From: Bacteroidia bacterium
GTDB lineage: Bacteria > Bacteroidota > Bacteroidia > Flavobacteriales > Flavobacteriaceae
NCBI GenBank assembly: GCA_030428705.1
Contig: JAUIDI010000003.1
Coordinates: forward strand, 496,001-560,000
DNA length: 64,000 bases
Direction: 5' to 3'
Shown here: piece after piece, positions 46,367-54,041 of the stretch
Layout of the letters: each line of letters begins with the position of its first letter
Position numbering within the stretch: the stretch's first letter is position 1
Translations under genes and position numbers: made by a program
The notes under the pieces: generated by a model
Databases searched by the model: none
The model's input: the letters and a program-made list of their open reading frames with translations, nothing else
Told to the model about the DNA's origin: nothing

Positions 46367-47524
46367 ATGGCATACGATTTTTTGGTCCCTGTTGAAGACA
46401 AAGTGTTGGCCCATAGTGAACTTTTACCGCCGCAGGCTTTGGGCAGACATATTCATGCCCATACTACTAAAGATGGGCTTCCGGTACTGGCACTGGCATC
46501 ATTGGCCATTCTGGGGGTGAAGGAATCAAGAAATGCATTTGAGAAAAAGCCGGATAAACTAGATACCTCGGGCATCCGCTTGCAGCTCTACAAATTGATG
46601 ATGGGCAATTGGAACTCCAACATTATCGACATGGGCGATATCGAGGAGGGAGAATCTGTCGAAGATACCTATTTTGTAGTAAAGGAAATCGTAGCCGGAC
46701 TTTTAGAGGAAAACATTGTTCCCATTATTATAGGAGCTACGCAGGATATTACTTACCCTGCTTATCGTGCCTTCGATAGCATTGTCGATATGATCAATCT
46801 GGTCGCTGTAGATAGCCGTTTTGACTTTGGGATAGAAGATGAATTGATATCCTCGCACTCGTACATGAGCAAGATAATTACGGACAAGCCGAACAATCTT
46901 TTCAATTTTTCCAACATCGGGTATCAAAGTTACTTCAATGCCCAAGAGGAGATAGATCTTATGGAGCGTCTTTTTTTTGATGCCTATCGACTGGGTGATG
47001 TCGCTTCCGATATTACCTTGGCCGAACCTGTATTGAGAAATGCACATTTGGTAAGTTTGGATCTTAGGGCGGTAAGGGCGAGCGAAGTGGGGCTGTCAAA
47101 TAGTTTTTCCCCTAATGGTTTTACCGGACGGGAAATCTGTACAATATCAAGGTATGCCGGTCTGAGCGATAAAGTAAGGGTATTCGGCGTCTATGAAATG
47201 GAGAACAGTAATCAATCGTACCAGTTGACGGCACAGATTATCTGGTATTTCATGGAAGGGTTCAACTTTAGAATTTCAGAATCCCCATTGACCCATAAAG
47301 ATGACTTTACAAAATACATCGTACCGACTGAAAATGAGCAGTTGGTCTATTATAAGAGCCATTTCACCGATCGATGGTGGGTAGAGGTTCCTTCTATTTT
47401 GACTTCACATACTAAACCGGGTCTGCCGGCGTTATTACCATGCACTGAAAAGGACTATTTGGACGCATGCGACCAGAACATTCCAGACCGGTGGTTCAAG
47501 GCCTATAAGAAAGGTTTTAATTGA
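46367..47524 (+). CDS. Arginase/formimidoylglutamase-fold protein with degenerate metal site
   Basis: The 385-residue protein is recognisable as an arginase-superfamily member by overall pattern and is usually labelled formimidoylglutamase. The three metal-binding motifs are altered. GGDHS is replaced by GATQD (Gln126 for His), DAHxD by Asp149-Ser-Arg151-Phe-Asp153 (Arg for His), and SxDxDxxDP by SLDLRAVRA (Asp232 kept, Arg234 for Asp, DP lost). Three of six Mn ligands are therefore missing, and ordinary ureohydrolase activity is unlikely. It has its own promoter and lies 122 bases upstream of gldK. A structural or regulatory role linked to type IX secretion is inferred from position only. 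Confidence 0.8.
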   Translation: MAYDFLVPVEDKVLAHSELLPPQALGRHIHAHTTKDGLPVLALASLAILGVKESRNAFEKKPDKLDTSGIRLQLYKLMMGNWNSNIIDMGDIEEGESVEDTYFVVKEIVAGLLEENIVPIIIGATQDITYPAYRAFDSIVDMINLVAVDSRFDFGIEDELISSHSYMSKIITDKPNNLFNFSNIGYQSYFNAQEEIDLMERLFFDAYRLGDVASDITLAEPVLRNAHLVSLDLRAVRASEVGLSNSFSPNGFTGREICTISRYAGLSDKVRVFGVYEMENSNQSYQLTAQIIWYFMEGFNFRISESPLTHKDDFTKYIVPTENEQLVYYKSHFTDRWWVEVPSILTSHTKPGLPALLPCTEKDYLDACDQNIPDRWFKAYKKGFN

Positions 47525-47646
47525 ACAAAAATTTTTTTAAGGGATAATAACCTCCGATACAATATTTTACTCAAATCGAAGTTTTAGAGAGTAGAAATGC
47601 TAATTGTATTTACAGTTATAACCATAATCGAAATTTAACCTAAAGT

Positions 47647-49002
47647 ATGAAGAAGCTATTGTTATCATCTATAGCGTTTGTTTTTTTACTCACGAGTTGT
47701 GGGTCAAAGACAAAAGGAGAACTAGTTGGGGCCAAAGGCAAGAAATGGTATCCGGAGAAGCCTTACGGAATGGAACTGATTCCCCGTGGATCCTTTATCA
47801 TGGGTAAGGCCGAAGAAGATCAGGCCAAGATTCTCAACGCCCCCACCAAGACAGTTACAGTACGCTCGTTCTATATGGACGATACAGAGATCACGAATAG
47901 TGAGTACCGCCAGTTCGTAGAGTGGGTTCAAGATTCGATTACCAGAACGAGATTGGCCATTCTTGCCGACGAGCTAGGTTTAGGACCAGAAGATGGTGGT
48001 ATCGGTGAATATGCATTCAAGGATGCCGATACTACGAAATTATCCGTTTACGATAAATATATGTTGGATAATTATGTTGGTATGGGCGATGATTATAATG
48101 AAGGAAGAGCACTTAATAGGGATGAAGACCTTGTTTGGGATGTTTCGGATTATCCAGATGAATACTACACCGAGGTTATGGACTCTTTATACATTCCCGA
48201 AGAAGAATCATACAACGGACAACGTACCATCGATGTAACAAAATTGAAGTACAAATATAGTTGGATGGATATCGAGGCGGCCGCTAGGGCAAAGACCGGC
48301 AGAAGAAAAGATTTCATCCGTCATGAAGAATTGGAAATCTATCCTGATACAACGGTATGGATCAGGGATTTCGAATACTCCTATAACGAACCCATGCACA
48401 ATGATTATTTTTGGCATGATGCTTACAGCGATTATCCGGTGGTAGGGGTTTCCTGGAAACAGGCCAAGGCTTTCTGTAATTGGAGGACCAAATTCAAGAA
48501 CGATGACCAAAAAAGTCGCGGCAAGCAATTTGTGAACCAGTTCAGATTGCCTACCGAGGCCGAATGGGAATATGCTGCGAGAGGTGGTATCGAAGGTGGT
48601 ACCTATCCATGGGGTGGTCCTTATGTAATCAGCGACACAGGTTGTTTCATGGCCAATTTCAAACCACAGCGAGGTGATTATGCTGCCGATGCAGCCTTGT
48701 ACACTGTAGAGGCAAAATCGTACGAACCGAACGATTATAACCTTTACAATATGGCCGGTAACGTATCCGAATGGACCAACTCGAGTTATGACCCGAGTTC
48801 TTATGACTATGTATCGACAATGAACCCTAACGGAGGTGATGGCAGCAATGCCAGAAAAGTAATCCGCGGTGGTTCTTGGAAAGATGTGGCGTACTTCCTT
48901 CAGGTAAGCACCAGGGATTATGAGTATGCCGATTCGGCTCGAAGCTATGTAGGCTTTAGAACCGTACAGGATTATATGGGCGAAGAAGATTCAACGCAAT
49001 AG
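47647..49002 (+). CDS. gldK: Gliding motility / type IX secretion lipoprotein GldK
   Basis: The 451-residue lipoprotein (signal SIAFVFLLTSCGSK) has a formylglycine-generating-enzyme-like fold: MELIPRGSFIMGKAEEDQ, DDTEITNSEYRQFV and FRLPTEAEWEYAARGG, plus NMAGNVSEWTNSSY near the end. GldK, like PorK, has this fold without enzymatic function and forms the periplasmic ring of the T9SS with GldN at the outer membrane. It begins the gldKLMN operon. I find no clear TAnnTTTG box in the 122-base gap before it. Confidence 0.97.
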   Translation: MKKLLLSSIAFVFLLTSCGSKTKGELVGAKGKKWYPEKPYGMELIPRGSFIMGKAEEDQAKILNAPTKTVTVRSFYMDDTEITNSEYRQFVEWVQDSITRTRLAILADELGLGPEDGGIGEYAFKDADTTKLSVYDKYMLDNYVGMGDDYNEGRALNRDEDLVWDVSDYPDEYYTEVMDSLYIPEEESYNGQRTIDVTKLKYKYSWMDIEAAARAKTGRRKDFIRHEELEIYPDTTVWIRDFEYSYNEPMHNDYFWHDAYSDYPVVGVSWKQAKAFCNWRTKFKNDDQKSRGKQFVNQFRLPTEAEWEYAARGGIEGGTYPWGGPYVISDTGCFMANFKPQRGDYAADAALYTVEAKSYEPNDYNLYNMAGNVSEWTNSSYDPSSYDYVSTMNPNGGDGSNARKVIRGGSWKDVAYFLQVSTRDYEYADSARSYVGFRTVQDYMGEEDSTQ

Positions 49003-49038
49003 AAAAACAATAAAGTACTAATTACTAAATACACCCCT

Positions 49039-49052
49039 CCGGAACCTTCCGG
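49039..49052. other. Intercistronic hairpin between gldK and gldL
   Basis: A CCGGA / TCCGG stem with a 4-base ACCT loop lies in the 105-base gldK-gldL gap. It has no T tract, so it is not a standard terminator. It could stabilise or process the mRNA. Confidence 0.45.
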
Positions 49053-49107
49053 AAACAATCAAATTTTAACCAAATACTTTTATTAAACTTAAATTAAATT
49101 CTAAATT

Positions 49108-49758
49108 ATGGCACAGTCAAAATCAACAAAGAAACTATTCAACATGGCCTATGGCCTTGGTGCATCCGTAGTAATTATCGGTGCATTGTTCAAAATCCTT
49201 CACTGGGAATTCGGACCCCTTACAGGTGGTCTGCTTCTTGCCGTAGGTCTTATCACAGAAGCACTTATTTTCGCGATCAGTGCGTTCGAACCCGTAGATG
49301 ATGAATACGATTGGTCTTTGGTATATCCAGAATTGGCCGGTGGTGCTTCTAACGGAAAAAGCAACGAACTTGCAGAAATCAAAGAAGCTGAATCTTCTCT
49401 ATCCGCTAAATTGGATAACCTATTGAAAGAAGCAGGTGTCGATGCCAGCTTGATGGAAAGTCTTGGTGACAGCATCAGAAACTTTGAAGGTGCGGCCAAA
49501 GGTATCGCCCCTACAGTCGATGCTATGGAATCTACAAGAAAATATTCAGAGGAAATGGTACAGGCAGCTGCCCAAATGGAATCTTTGAACAGTTTGTACA
49601 AAGTTCAATTGGAAAGTGCTAGCAAGCAGGCTTCCGTAAACGAAGAAGTCGTACAGAATGCAAGTGCGTTAAAAGATCAAATGAGCTCATTGGCTACCAA
49701 CCTTTCTTCTTTGAACGGAGTATACGGCGGAATGCTTTCTGCCATGAACAGAAACTAA
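49108..49758 (+). CDS. gldL: Gliding motility / T9SS inner-membrane motor protein GldL
   Basis: The 216-residue protein has two membrane helices in its first 60 residues (MAYGLGASVVIIGALFKILHW and GGLLLAVGLITEALIFAISAF), followed by a cytoplasmic helical domain with coiled-coil character. Glu51 in TM2, within LITEALIF, corresponds to the conserved proton-path Glu of GldL. GldL forms a pentamer around a GldM dimer and converts proton-motive force into rotation that powers secretion and gliding. Confidence 0.97.
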   Translation: MAQSKSTKKLFNMAYGLGASVVIIGALFKILHWEFGPLTGGLLLAVGLITEALIFAISAFEPVDDEYDWSLVYPELAGGASNGKSNELAEIKEAESSLSAKLDNLLKEAGVDASLMESLGDSIRNFEGAAKGIAPTVDAMESTRKYSEEMVQAAAQMESLNSLYKVQLESASKQASVNEEVVQNASALKDQMSSLATNLSSLNGVYGGMLSAMNRN

Positions 49759-49814
49759 TTGGATTTAGTACAATAAACCCAAATCAAATTAATAATTAAA
49801 TCTAATTAGAAGAA

Positions 49815-51374
49815 ATGGCTTCAGGAAAACAAACACCACGTCAGAAGATGATCAACCTTATGTACTTGATCTTCATCGCGATGTTGGCCTTAAATATGAG
49901 TAAGGAAGTTCTGGCCGCGTTCGGTATTATGAACGAAAGGATGGAAGCTTCCAACAGCAAGACCATGGAAAGCAATGAGGCTTTCTTGGCAAGTCTTGAA
50001 ACGAAAGCATCGGAAGATGCGGCCAAATATGACAAGCTTTATAAAGATGCCCAGAAAATCAAGCAATTGTCGAAAGACTACTATGATTATTTGGAAGAAT
50101 TGAAGCAAGGTATGATGGAAGGGGTCGAAGACCCTAAAGACTATGCCGTAATGGACAAATCGGATTGGTTGGACCAGAAGTTGTTCCAAGGTGACCAATT
50201 GGGCGAAGGAGGTAAAGAGTTCATGCAGCGCATCAACGATTACCGTACGCAGGTTGCCGCTATCGTTCCGCAAGGAATAAAAGCTTCGGTCAATGATCGT
50301 TTTGAAACCGGCGATGCCAATGGCAAAGTTGAAAAACGTGACGGAACCAAGCAAGATTGGATCAACTATCACTACGAAGGATTTCCTTTGGTAGCCTCGT
50401 TGGCCAAGTTGACAGCGCTTCAATCCGATATTAAGGCAACTGAAGAAGATGCTTTGAAAACGATGTTGGCCGGTGAGTTGACCGAGCAAGTTTCATTGAA
50501 GAATTTTGCAACTTCTTTGTTGGCCACTAAGTCCGCCTTTTATAGCGGAGAAAAGTACGATGGTAAAATAATCATTAGCAAGACCGACAAAACTTCGACT
50601 CCCGTTAGAGCTGAACTGACCTTGGACGGAAGAAAATTATCCGATGGAAAAGATTATCGTTTGGAAGAGGGAGGCGTTAAAATGTTGATCGGTGCAGGTG
50701 CTCCAGGTGACCATACCGTTGAAGGTACTTTGTTCTTCATGCAAGATGGTGAGGAAATCCCGGTTCCTGTAAAGAATACCTTTGCGACTATCAGCAAGCC
50801 TAATGCTGCTTTGATCGCCGCCGATAAGATGAACGTTGTCTATCGAGGTGTGGCCAACCCAATGTCGATTTCGATTCCCGGTATACCTAATAACAAGGTT
50901 CGTGCCTCGGCTCCAGGTTTGAAATCGGTCAGCGGAAGCAAATACGTTATGAACCCGCAACAGGGTAGAACAGTGACCATTACCGCCTCAGGTACTTTGC
51001 CAGACGGTCAAACGGTATCTTCTAAATCTGAATTTAGGATTAAGGATATTCCACGACCTGCAGGTACGGTAAGTAAGCAACCCGGTACCGTTAAATTGCC
51101 AAGAACCAACTTGGAAATCGCTACCATCGGTGCGATGTTGGAAGACTTTGATTTTGATTTGAACTTGGCCGTAAGCGGATTTAAGTTCAAAGTGCCAGGT
51201 CAACCAACTGTTGCCGTGAAAGGAAGCAAGCTTGACTCTAGGGCCAAGAATGCCTTGAAACGTGCCAAGCGAGGTGATGCGGTTCAGATTTTCGATGTCG
51301 AAGCTTATATCACCAACAATAAGAGTTACAAATTGAAGAAAGTATCTCCGGTTGTAGTGGAGATTACGAACTAG
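49815..51374 (+). CDS. gldM: Gliding motility / T9SS motor protein GldM
   Basis: The 519-residue protein begins MASGKQTPRQKMINLMYLIFIAMLALNMSKEVL, the GldM signature with one N-terminal membrane helix. A helical periplasmic domain and beta-rich domains follow, the last finishing VVVEITN. GldM is the rotor that spans the periplasm and contacts the GldK/GldN ring. A short 56-base AT-rich gap separates it from gldL. Confidence 0.97.
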   Translation: MASGKQTPRQKMINLMYLIFIAMLALNMSKEVLAAFGIMNERMEASNSKTMESNEAFLASLETKASEDAAKYDKLYKDAQKIKQLSKDYYDYLEELKQGMMEGVEDPKDYAVMDKSDWLDQKLFQGDQLGEGGKEFMQRINDYRTQVAAIVPQGIKASVNDRFETGDANGKVEKRDGTKQDWINYHYEGFPLVASLAKLTALQSDIKATEEDALKTMLAGELTEQVSLKNFATSLLATKSAFYSGEKYDGKIIISKTDKTSTPVRAELTLDGRKLSDGKDYRLEEGGVKMLIGAGAPGDHTVEGTLFFMQDGEEIPVPVKNTFATISKPNAALIAADKMNVVYRGVANPMSISIPGIPNNKVRASAPGLKSVSGSKYVMNPQQGRTVTITASGTLPDGQTVSSKSEFRIKDIPRPAGTVSKQPGTVKLPRTNLEIATIGAMLEDFDFDLNLAVSGFKFKVPGQPTVAVKGSKLDSRAKNALKRAKRGDAVQIFDVEAYITNNKSYKLKKVSPVVVEITN

Positions 51375-51386
51375 TAATATTAATTA

Positions 51387-51413
51387 ACCGGACGGCCCTA
51401 AAAGTCGTCCGGT
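51387..51413. other. Intercistronic hairpin between gldM and gldN
   Basis: A 10-bp stem (ACCGGACGGC / GTCGTCCGGT, one G-T pair) with a 7-base CCTAAAA loop fills the 59-base gldM-gldN gap and is followed by AATTTTAAATT. The T tract is broken, so partial termination or mRNA 3'-end protection is more likely than full stop. Confidence 0.6.
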
Positions 51414-51433
51414 AATTTTAAATTAAAATAAAC

Positions 51434-52333
51434 ATGAATTGGAAGAATGTTTTATTAGTCGGTGCGGTTGCTTTGTTACCGGTTTCCATGATGGCCCAGG
51501 CGAACATATTGAACGCTAAAAAGCCTGAGGATATCGGTAAGAAGACAGAAGCCCAGAAGGCTATGGATAACGATGCCCCATTGGAGTATGGTTATGTCGA
51601 TGATCGCGACATTTTATGGTCGAAGACCGTTTGGGAAGTCATCGATCTTGACGAGCGTGTCAATTTTCCGTTGTACTATCCTACCGATACCATAGACATC
51701 GGGGCCGATAGAAGGTCATTGTATGACGTACTGATCAAGAACGTTAGGAACGGAAAACTTGAAGTTTATGCCGATTCGTATTTCACTGACAAGAGAAAGT
51801 TCAATGACTTACAAGCTACTTTGCAAAGCGTAGATACGACCGACTATGGTTATGAACAACTTAATGCGGGAGAACAGCTTTCCGCCGAATATGTTATCAG
51901 GCGAGATCTTTCTGCTGCCGATATCGAAGAATACCGCATCAAAGGCATGTGGTACTTTGACAAGCGCCAGGGAGAATTGAAATATCGCTTGTTGGGTATT
52001 GCCCCGGTAGCTCCCGATGTAAACTTTATTGGCGATGAGTCGATGGATCCTGAACAGAACAAAGTAGAACTTTTCTGGGTATGGTATCCTGACGCACGGC
52101 AGATTTTGCACGACGCGAAGGTGTTCAACCAACGCAATTCAGCACAGCCCATATCGTTCGACATGTTGTTAAACGCAAGAAGATTCGGTGCCATAATCTA
52201 TAAGGAAGACAATGTGCATGGTGATAGAAGAGTTAATGACTACATCGCAGATAATGCCTTGTTTCAACTATTGGAGGCCAATAGGATAAAAGAGGTCATT
52301 CGTGACCGTGAACAGGATATGTGGGCATATTAG
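51434..52333 (+). CDS. gldN: Gliding motility / T9SS protein GldN
   Basis: The 299-residue protein has a signal peptide (VALLPVSMMAQA) and the GldN/PorN fold with WSKTVWEVIDLDERVNFPLYYPTD, MWYFDKRQGELKYRLLGIAPV and a terminal REQDMWAY. It partners GldK in the periplasmic ring bound to the outer membrane. It closes the operon, and a strong terminator follows 27 bases after the stop. Confidence 0.97.
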   Translation: MNWKNVLLVGAVALLPVSMMAQANILNAKKPEDIGKKTEAQKAMDNDAPLEYGYVDDRDILWSKTVWEVIDLDERVNFPLYYPTDTIDIGADRRSLYDVLIKNVRNGKLEVYADSYFTDKRKFNDLQATLQSVDTTDYGYEQLNAGEQLSAEYVIRRDLSAADIEEYRIKGMWYFDKRQGELKYRLLGIAPVAPDVNFIGDESMDPEQNKVELFWVWYPDARQILHDAKVFNQRNSAQPISFDMLLNARRFGAIIYKEDNVHGDRRVNDYIADNALFQLLEANRIKEVIRDREQDMWAY

Positions 52334-52360
52334 AATAAAAAATTCCAATTCAATAATATA

Positions 52361-52394
52361 AAAGACCTTGACGTTTATCGTCAAGGTCTTTTTA
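52361..52394 (+). terminator. Rho-independent terminator of gldKLMN
   Basis: A perfect 13-bp stem (AAAGACCTTGACG / CGTCAAGGTCTTT) with a 5-base TTTAT loop runs directly into TTATG on the plus strand, beginning 27 bases after the gldN stop. Confidence 0.88.
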
Positions 52395-52529
52395 TGTTTG
52401 AGATAGTGTATAAATATATTGAACCAAGGGAAGCGTCATAGACTTGTTAAATAAGGTGCTAAGGGAATTTTGATTCTGGGAATCAGTCCGAAATACTGAT
52501 ATCGGATAATATGATGACTTTCGATTTTC

Positions 52530-52537
52530 TACCTTTG
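52530..52537 (+). promoter_or_regulatory. -7 element TACCTTTG next to the FAD-oxidoreductase start
   Basis: An exact TAnnTTTG match ends four bases before the ATG at 52542, again predicting a leaderless or nearly leaderless mRNA. No -33 TTG stands at the expected distance. Confidence 0.4.
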
Positions 52538-52541
52538 TCCA

Positions 52542-53597
52542 ATGTTGGATTATCTTATTGTTGGCTCAGGTTTAGCGGGAATCTCCTTCGCTGAAATCCT
52601 CGATCGAAACCATAAATCGTTCAAGGTAGTTAGCGATGGTTCGCAGGTATCTTCAATTGTTGCCGCCGGACTGATTAATCCTGTAATATTAAAACGTTTT
52701 AAACTTGCTTGGCGGGCCAAAGAACAGATGGCTCTCGCCAAGCCCTTCTATCAAGGCTTAGAAAGAAAACTCGGACTCCCACTTTACCATCCGATGCGGG
52801 TATTACGTCGTTTTGCGTCGGTCGAAGAACAGAATCTATGGTTTGAGGCTTCCGATAAAAATGAACTGAAGGAGTTTCTGTCACACAACATTTATAAGAA
52901 CGCTAATGCATACATCGATGCCCCGTTGGGTTTCGCAGAGGTAAGGCATACCACAAGGGTCAATACCCAAAAGTTGATTCCGGCCTATCGGGAATACCTT
53001 ATGAAAAAGGAAATGCTCTTATGGGAAAAATTCGATTTTGATACATTTATAATCAAGGACAACCATGTCGAATATGGTTCGTTCAAAGCCAAACAAATAG
53101 TCTTTTGTGAAGGTTTTGGCATCAGGGGAAATCCATATTTCAACTATCTTCCCATATCTGGAAACAAAGGGGAATATGTATTTGTAAAGGCACTGGACCT
53201 AAAATTGGACCAAGCCGTTAAATCCGACATATTCTGCATTCCTGAAGGAAATGATAGCTATCGCATCGGGGCAAATTACGACCGAAGCGATAAAATAAAT
53301 GAACCGACAATAAAAACAAAAAACGAGCTTTTAAAAAAGTGGGAGTCCATATTTAAGTGTTCGTATGAAGTCATAGACCATGTAGCCGGTATACGCCCAG
53401 TGGTAATCGATAGAAGACCGATCGTGGGCCCACATCCCAAGTTCAATAACTTATACGTTCTGAACGGATTCGGTTCTAGGGGAGTACTGATAGCACCCCA
53501 TGCATCGAAACAGCTTTATGGCCATATCGAAAATGAAGAACCGATAGCGGCAGAAATGGATATCGCACGTTTTACTAAAAAACACTACTCGGGTTGA
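52542..53597 (+). CDS. FAD-dependent oxidoreductase (D-amino-acid-oxidase/glycine-oxidase superfamily)
   Basis: The 351-residue protein starts MLDYLIVGSGLAGISFAE, a Rossmann GxGxxG dinucleotide-binding loop. It contains a DAO-type C-terminal signature VAGIRPVVIDRRPIVGPHP, followed by the FAD-binding LNGFGSRGVLIAPHAS. Substrate specificity cannot be deduced; related proteins include glycine/D-amino-acid oxidases and the MnmC oxidase domain. Its last 13 bases overlap the end of the convergent DUF983 gene. Confidence 0.85.
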   Translation: MLDYLIVGSGLAGISFAEILDRNHKSFKVVSDGSQVSSIVAAGLINPVILKRFKLAWRAKEQMALAKPFYQGLERKLGLPLYHPMRVLRRFASVEEQNLWFEASDKNELKEFLSHNIYKNANAYIDAPLGFAEVRHTTRVNTQKLIPAYREYLMKKEMLLWEKFDFDTFIIKDNHVEYGSFKAKQIVFCEGFGIRGNPYFNYLPISGNKGEYVFVKALDLKLDQAVKSDIFCIPEGNDSYRIGANYDRSDKINEPTIKTKNELLKKWESIFKCSYEVIDHVAGIRPVVIDRRPIVGPHPKFNNLYVLNGFGSRGVLIAPHASKQLYGHIENEEPIAAEMDIARFTKKHYSG

Positions 53598-53977
53598 ACA
53601 TCGGTAGCCTTGGCATCGTACTTCACAAAAATGTTGATCCATATATTTCGCGAAGTACGAATGATTATGGGTAAGAATATGATCAAAGTGCCGACGATGG
53701 CTATGAAGGTATATTTTAATGAGGTTCCCAAGAACAAATATGAAATAACAAATGCCGCGACAGCAAAGGCGATTCCGACCGCATAACTGACATACATCGC
53801 CCCATAAAAAAATGACGGTTCTATCTTATACTTGGTGCCGCAATGCGAACAACGATCGTACATTTTGAAGATATTCGTCAGGTTATAGGGGTTCTTGTCG
53901 AGATACATGCTTTCTTCATGGCATCTGGGGCAAGTTCCTGTTAAAATGCTGTACAGTTTGTTTCCTTTTTTTAACAT
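53585..53977 (-). CDS. DUF983 zinc-ribbon membrane protein
   Basis: I place the start at the ATG at 53977 (MLKKGNKLYSIL), giving 130 residues. The open frame continues upstream to 54235, but there it only mirrors the ABC-F gene and shows no family resemblance. The N terminus has two CxxC pairs, CPRC and CSHC, typical of a zinc ribbon. Two membrane helices follow the EPSFFYGAMYVSYAVG motif that identifies DUF983. The function is unknown. Confidence 0.85.
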   Translation of the reverse strand: MLKKGNKLYSILTGTCPRCHEESMYLDKNPYNLTNIFKMYDRCSHCGTKYKIEPSFFYGAMYVSYAVGIAFAVAAFVISYLFLGTSLKYTFIAIVGTLIIFLPIIIRTSRNIWINIFVKYDAKATDVQPE

Positions 53978-53992
53978 TTGCAAATGTTTTTG

Positions 53993-54000
53993 CAAAGGTA
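53993..54000 (-). promoter_or_regulatory. Probable -7 element of the DUF983 gene
   Basis: CAAAGGTA on the plus strand reads TACCTTTG on the minus strand, an exact TAnnTTTG match 16 bases before the chosen ATG. It supports the start at 53977. A TTG (CAA at 54015-54017) is only 14 bases upstream. Confidence 0.4.
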
Positions 54001-54041
54001 GAGTATTGCGAGGGCAATGAATGTGACTATTATTACAAAGA

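Noticed and set aside
49890-50489. Minus-strand open frame of 199 codons
   Set aside because: It is antisense to gldM; no motif, and the gldM reading is certain.
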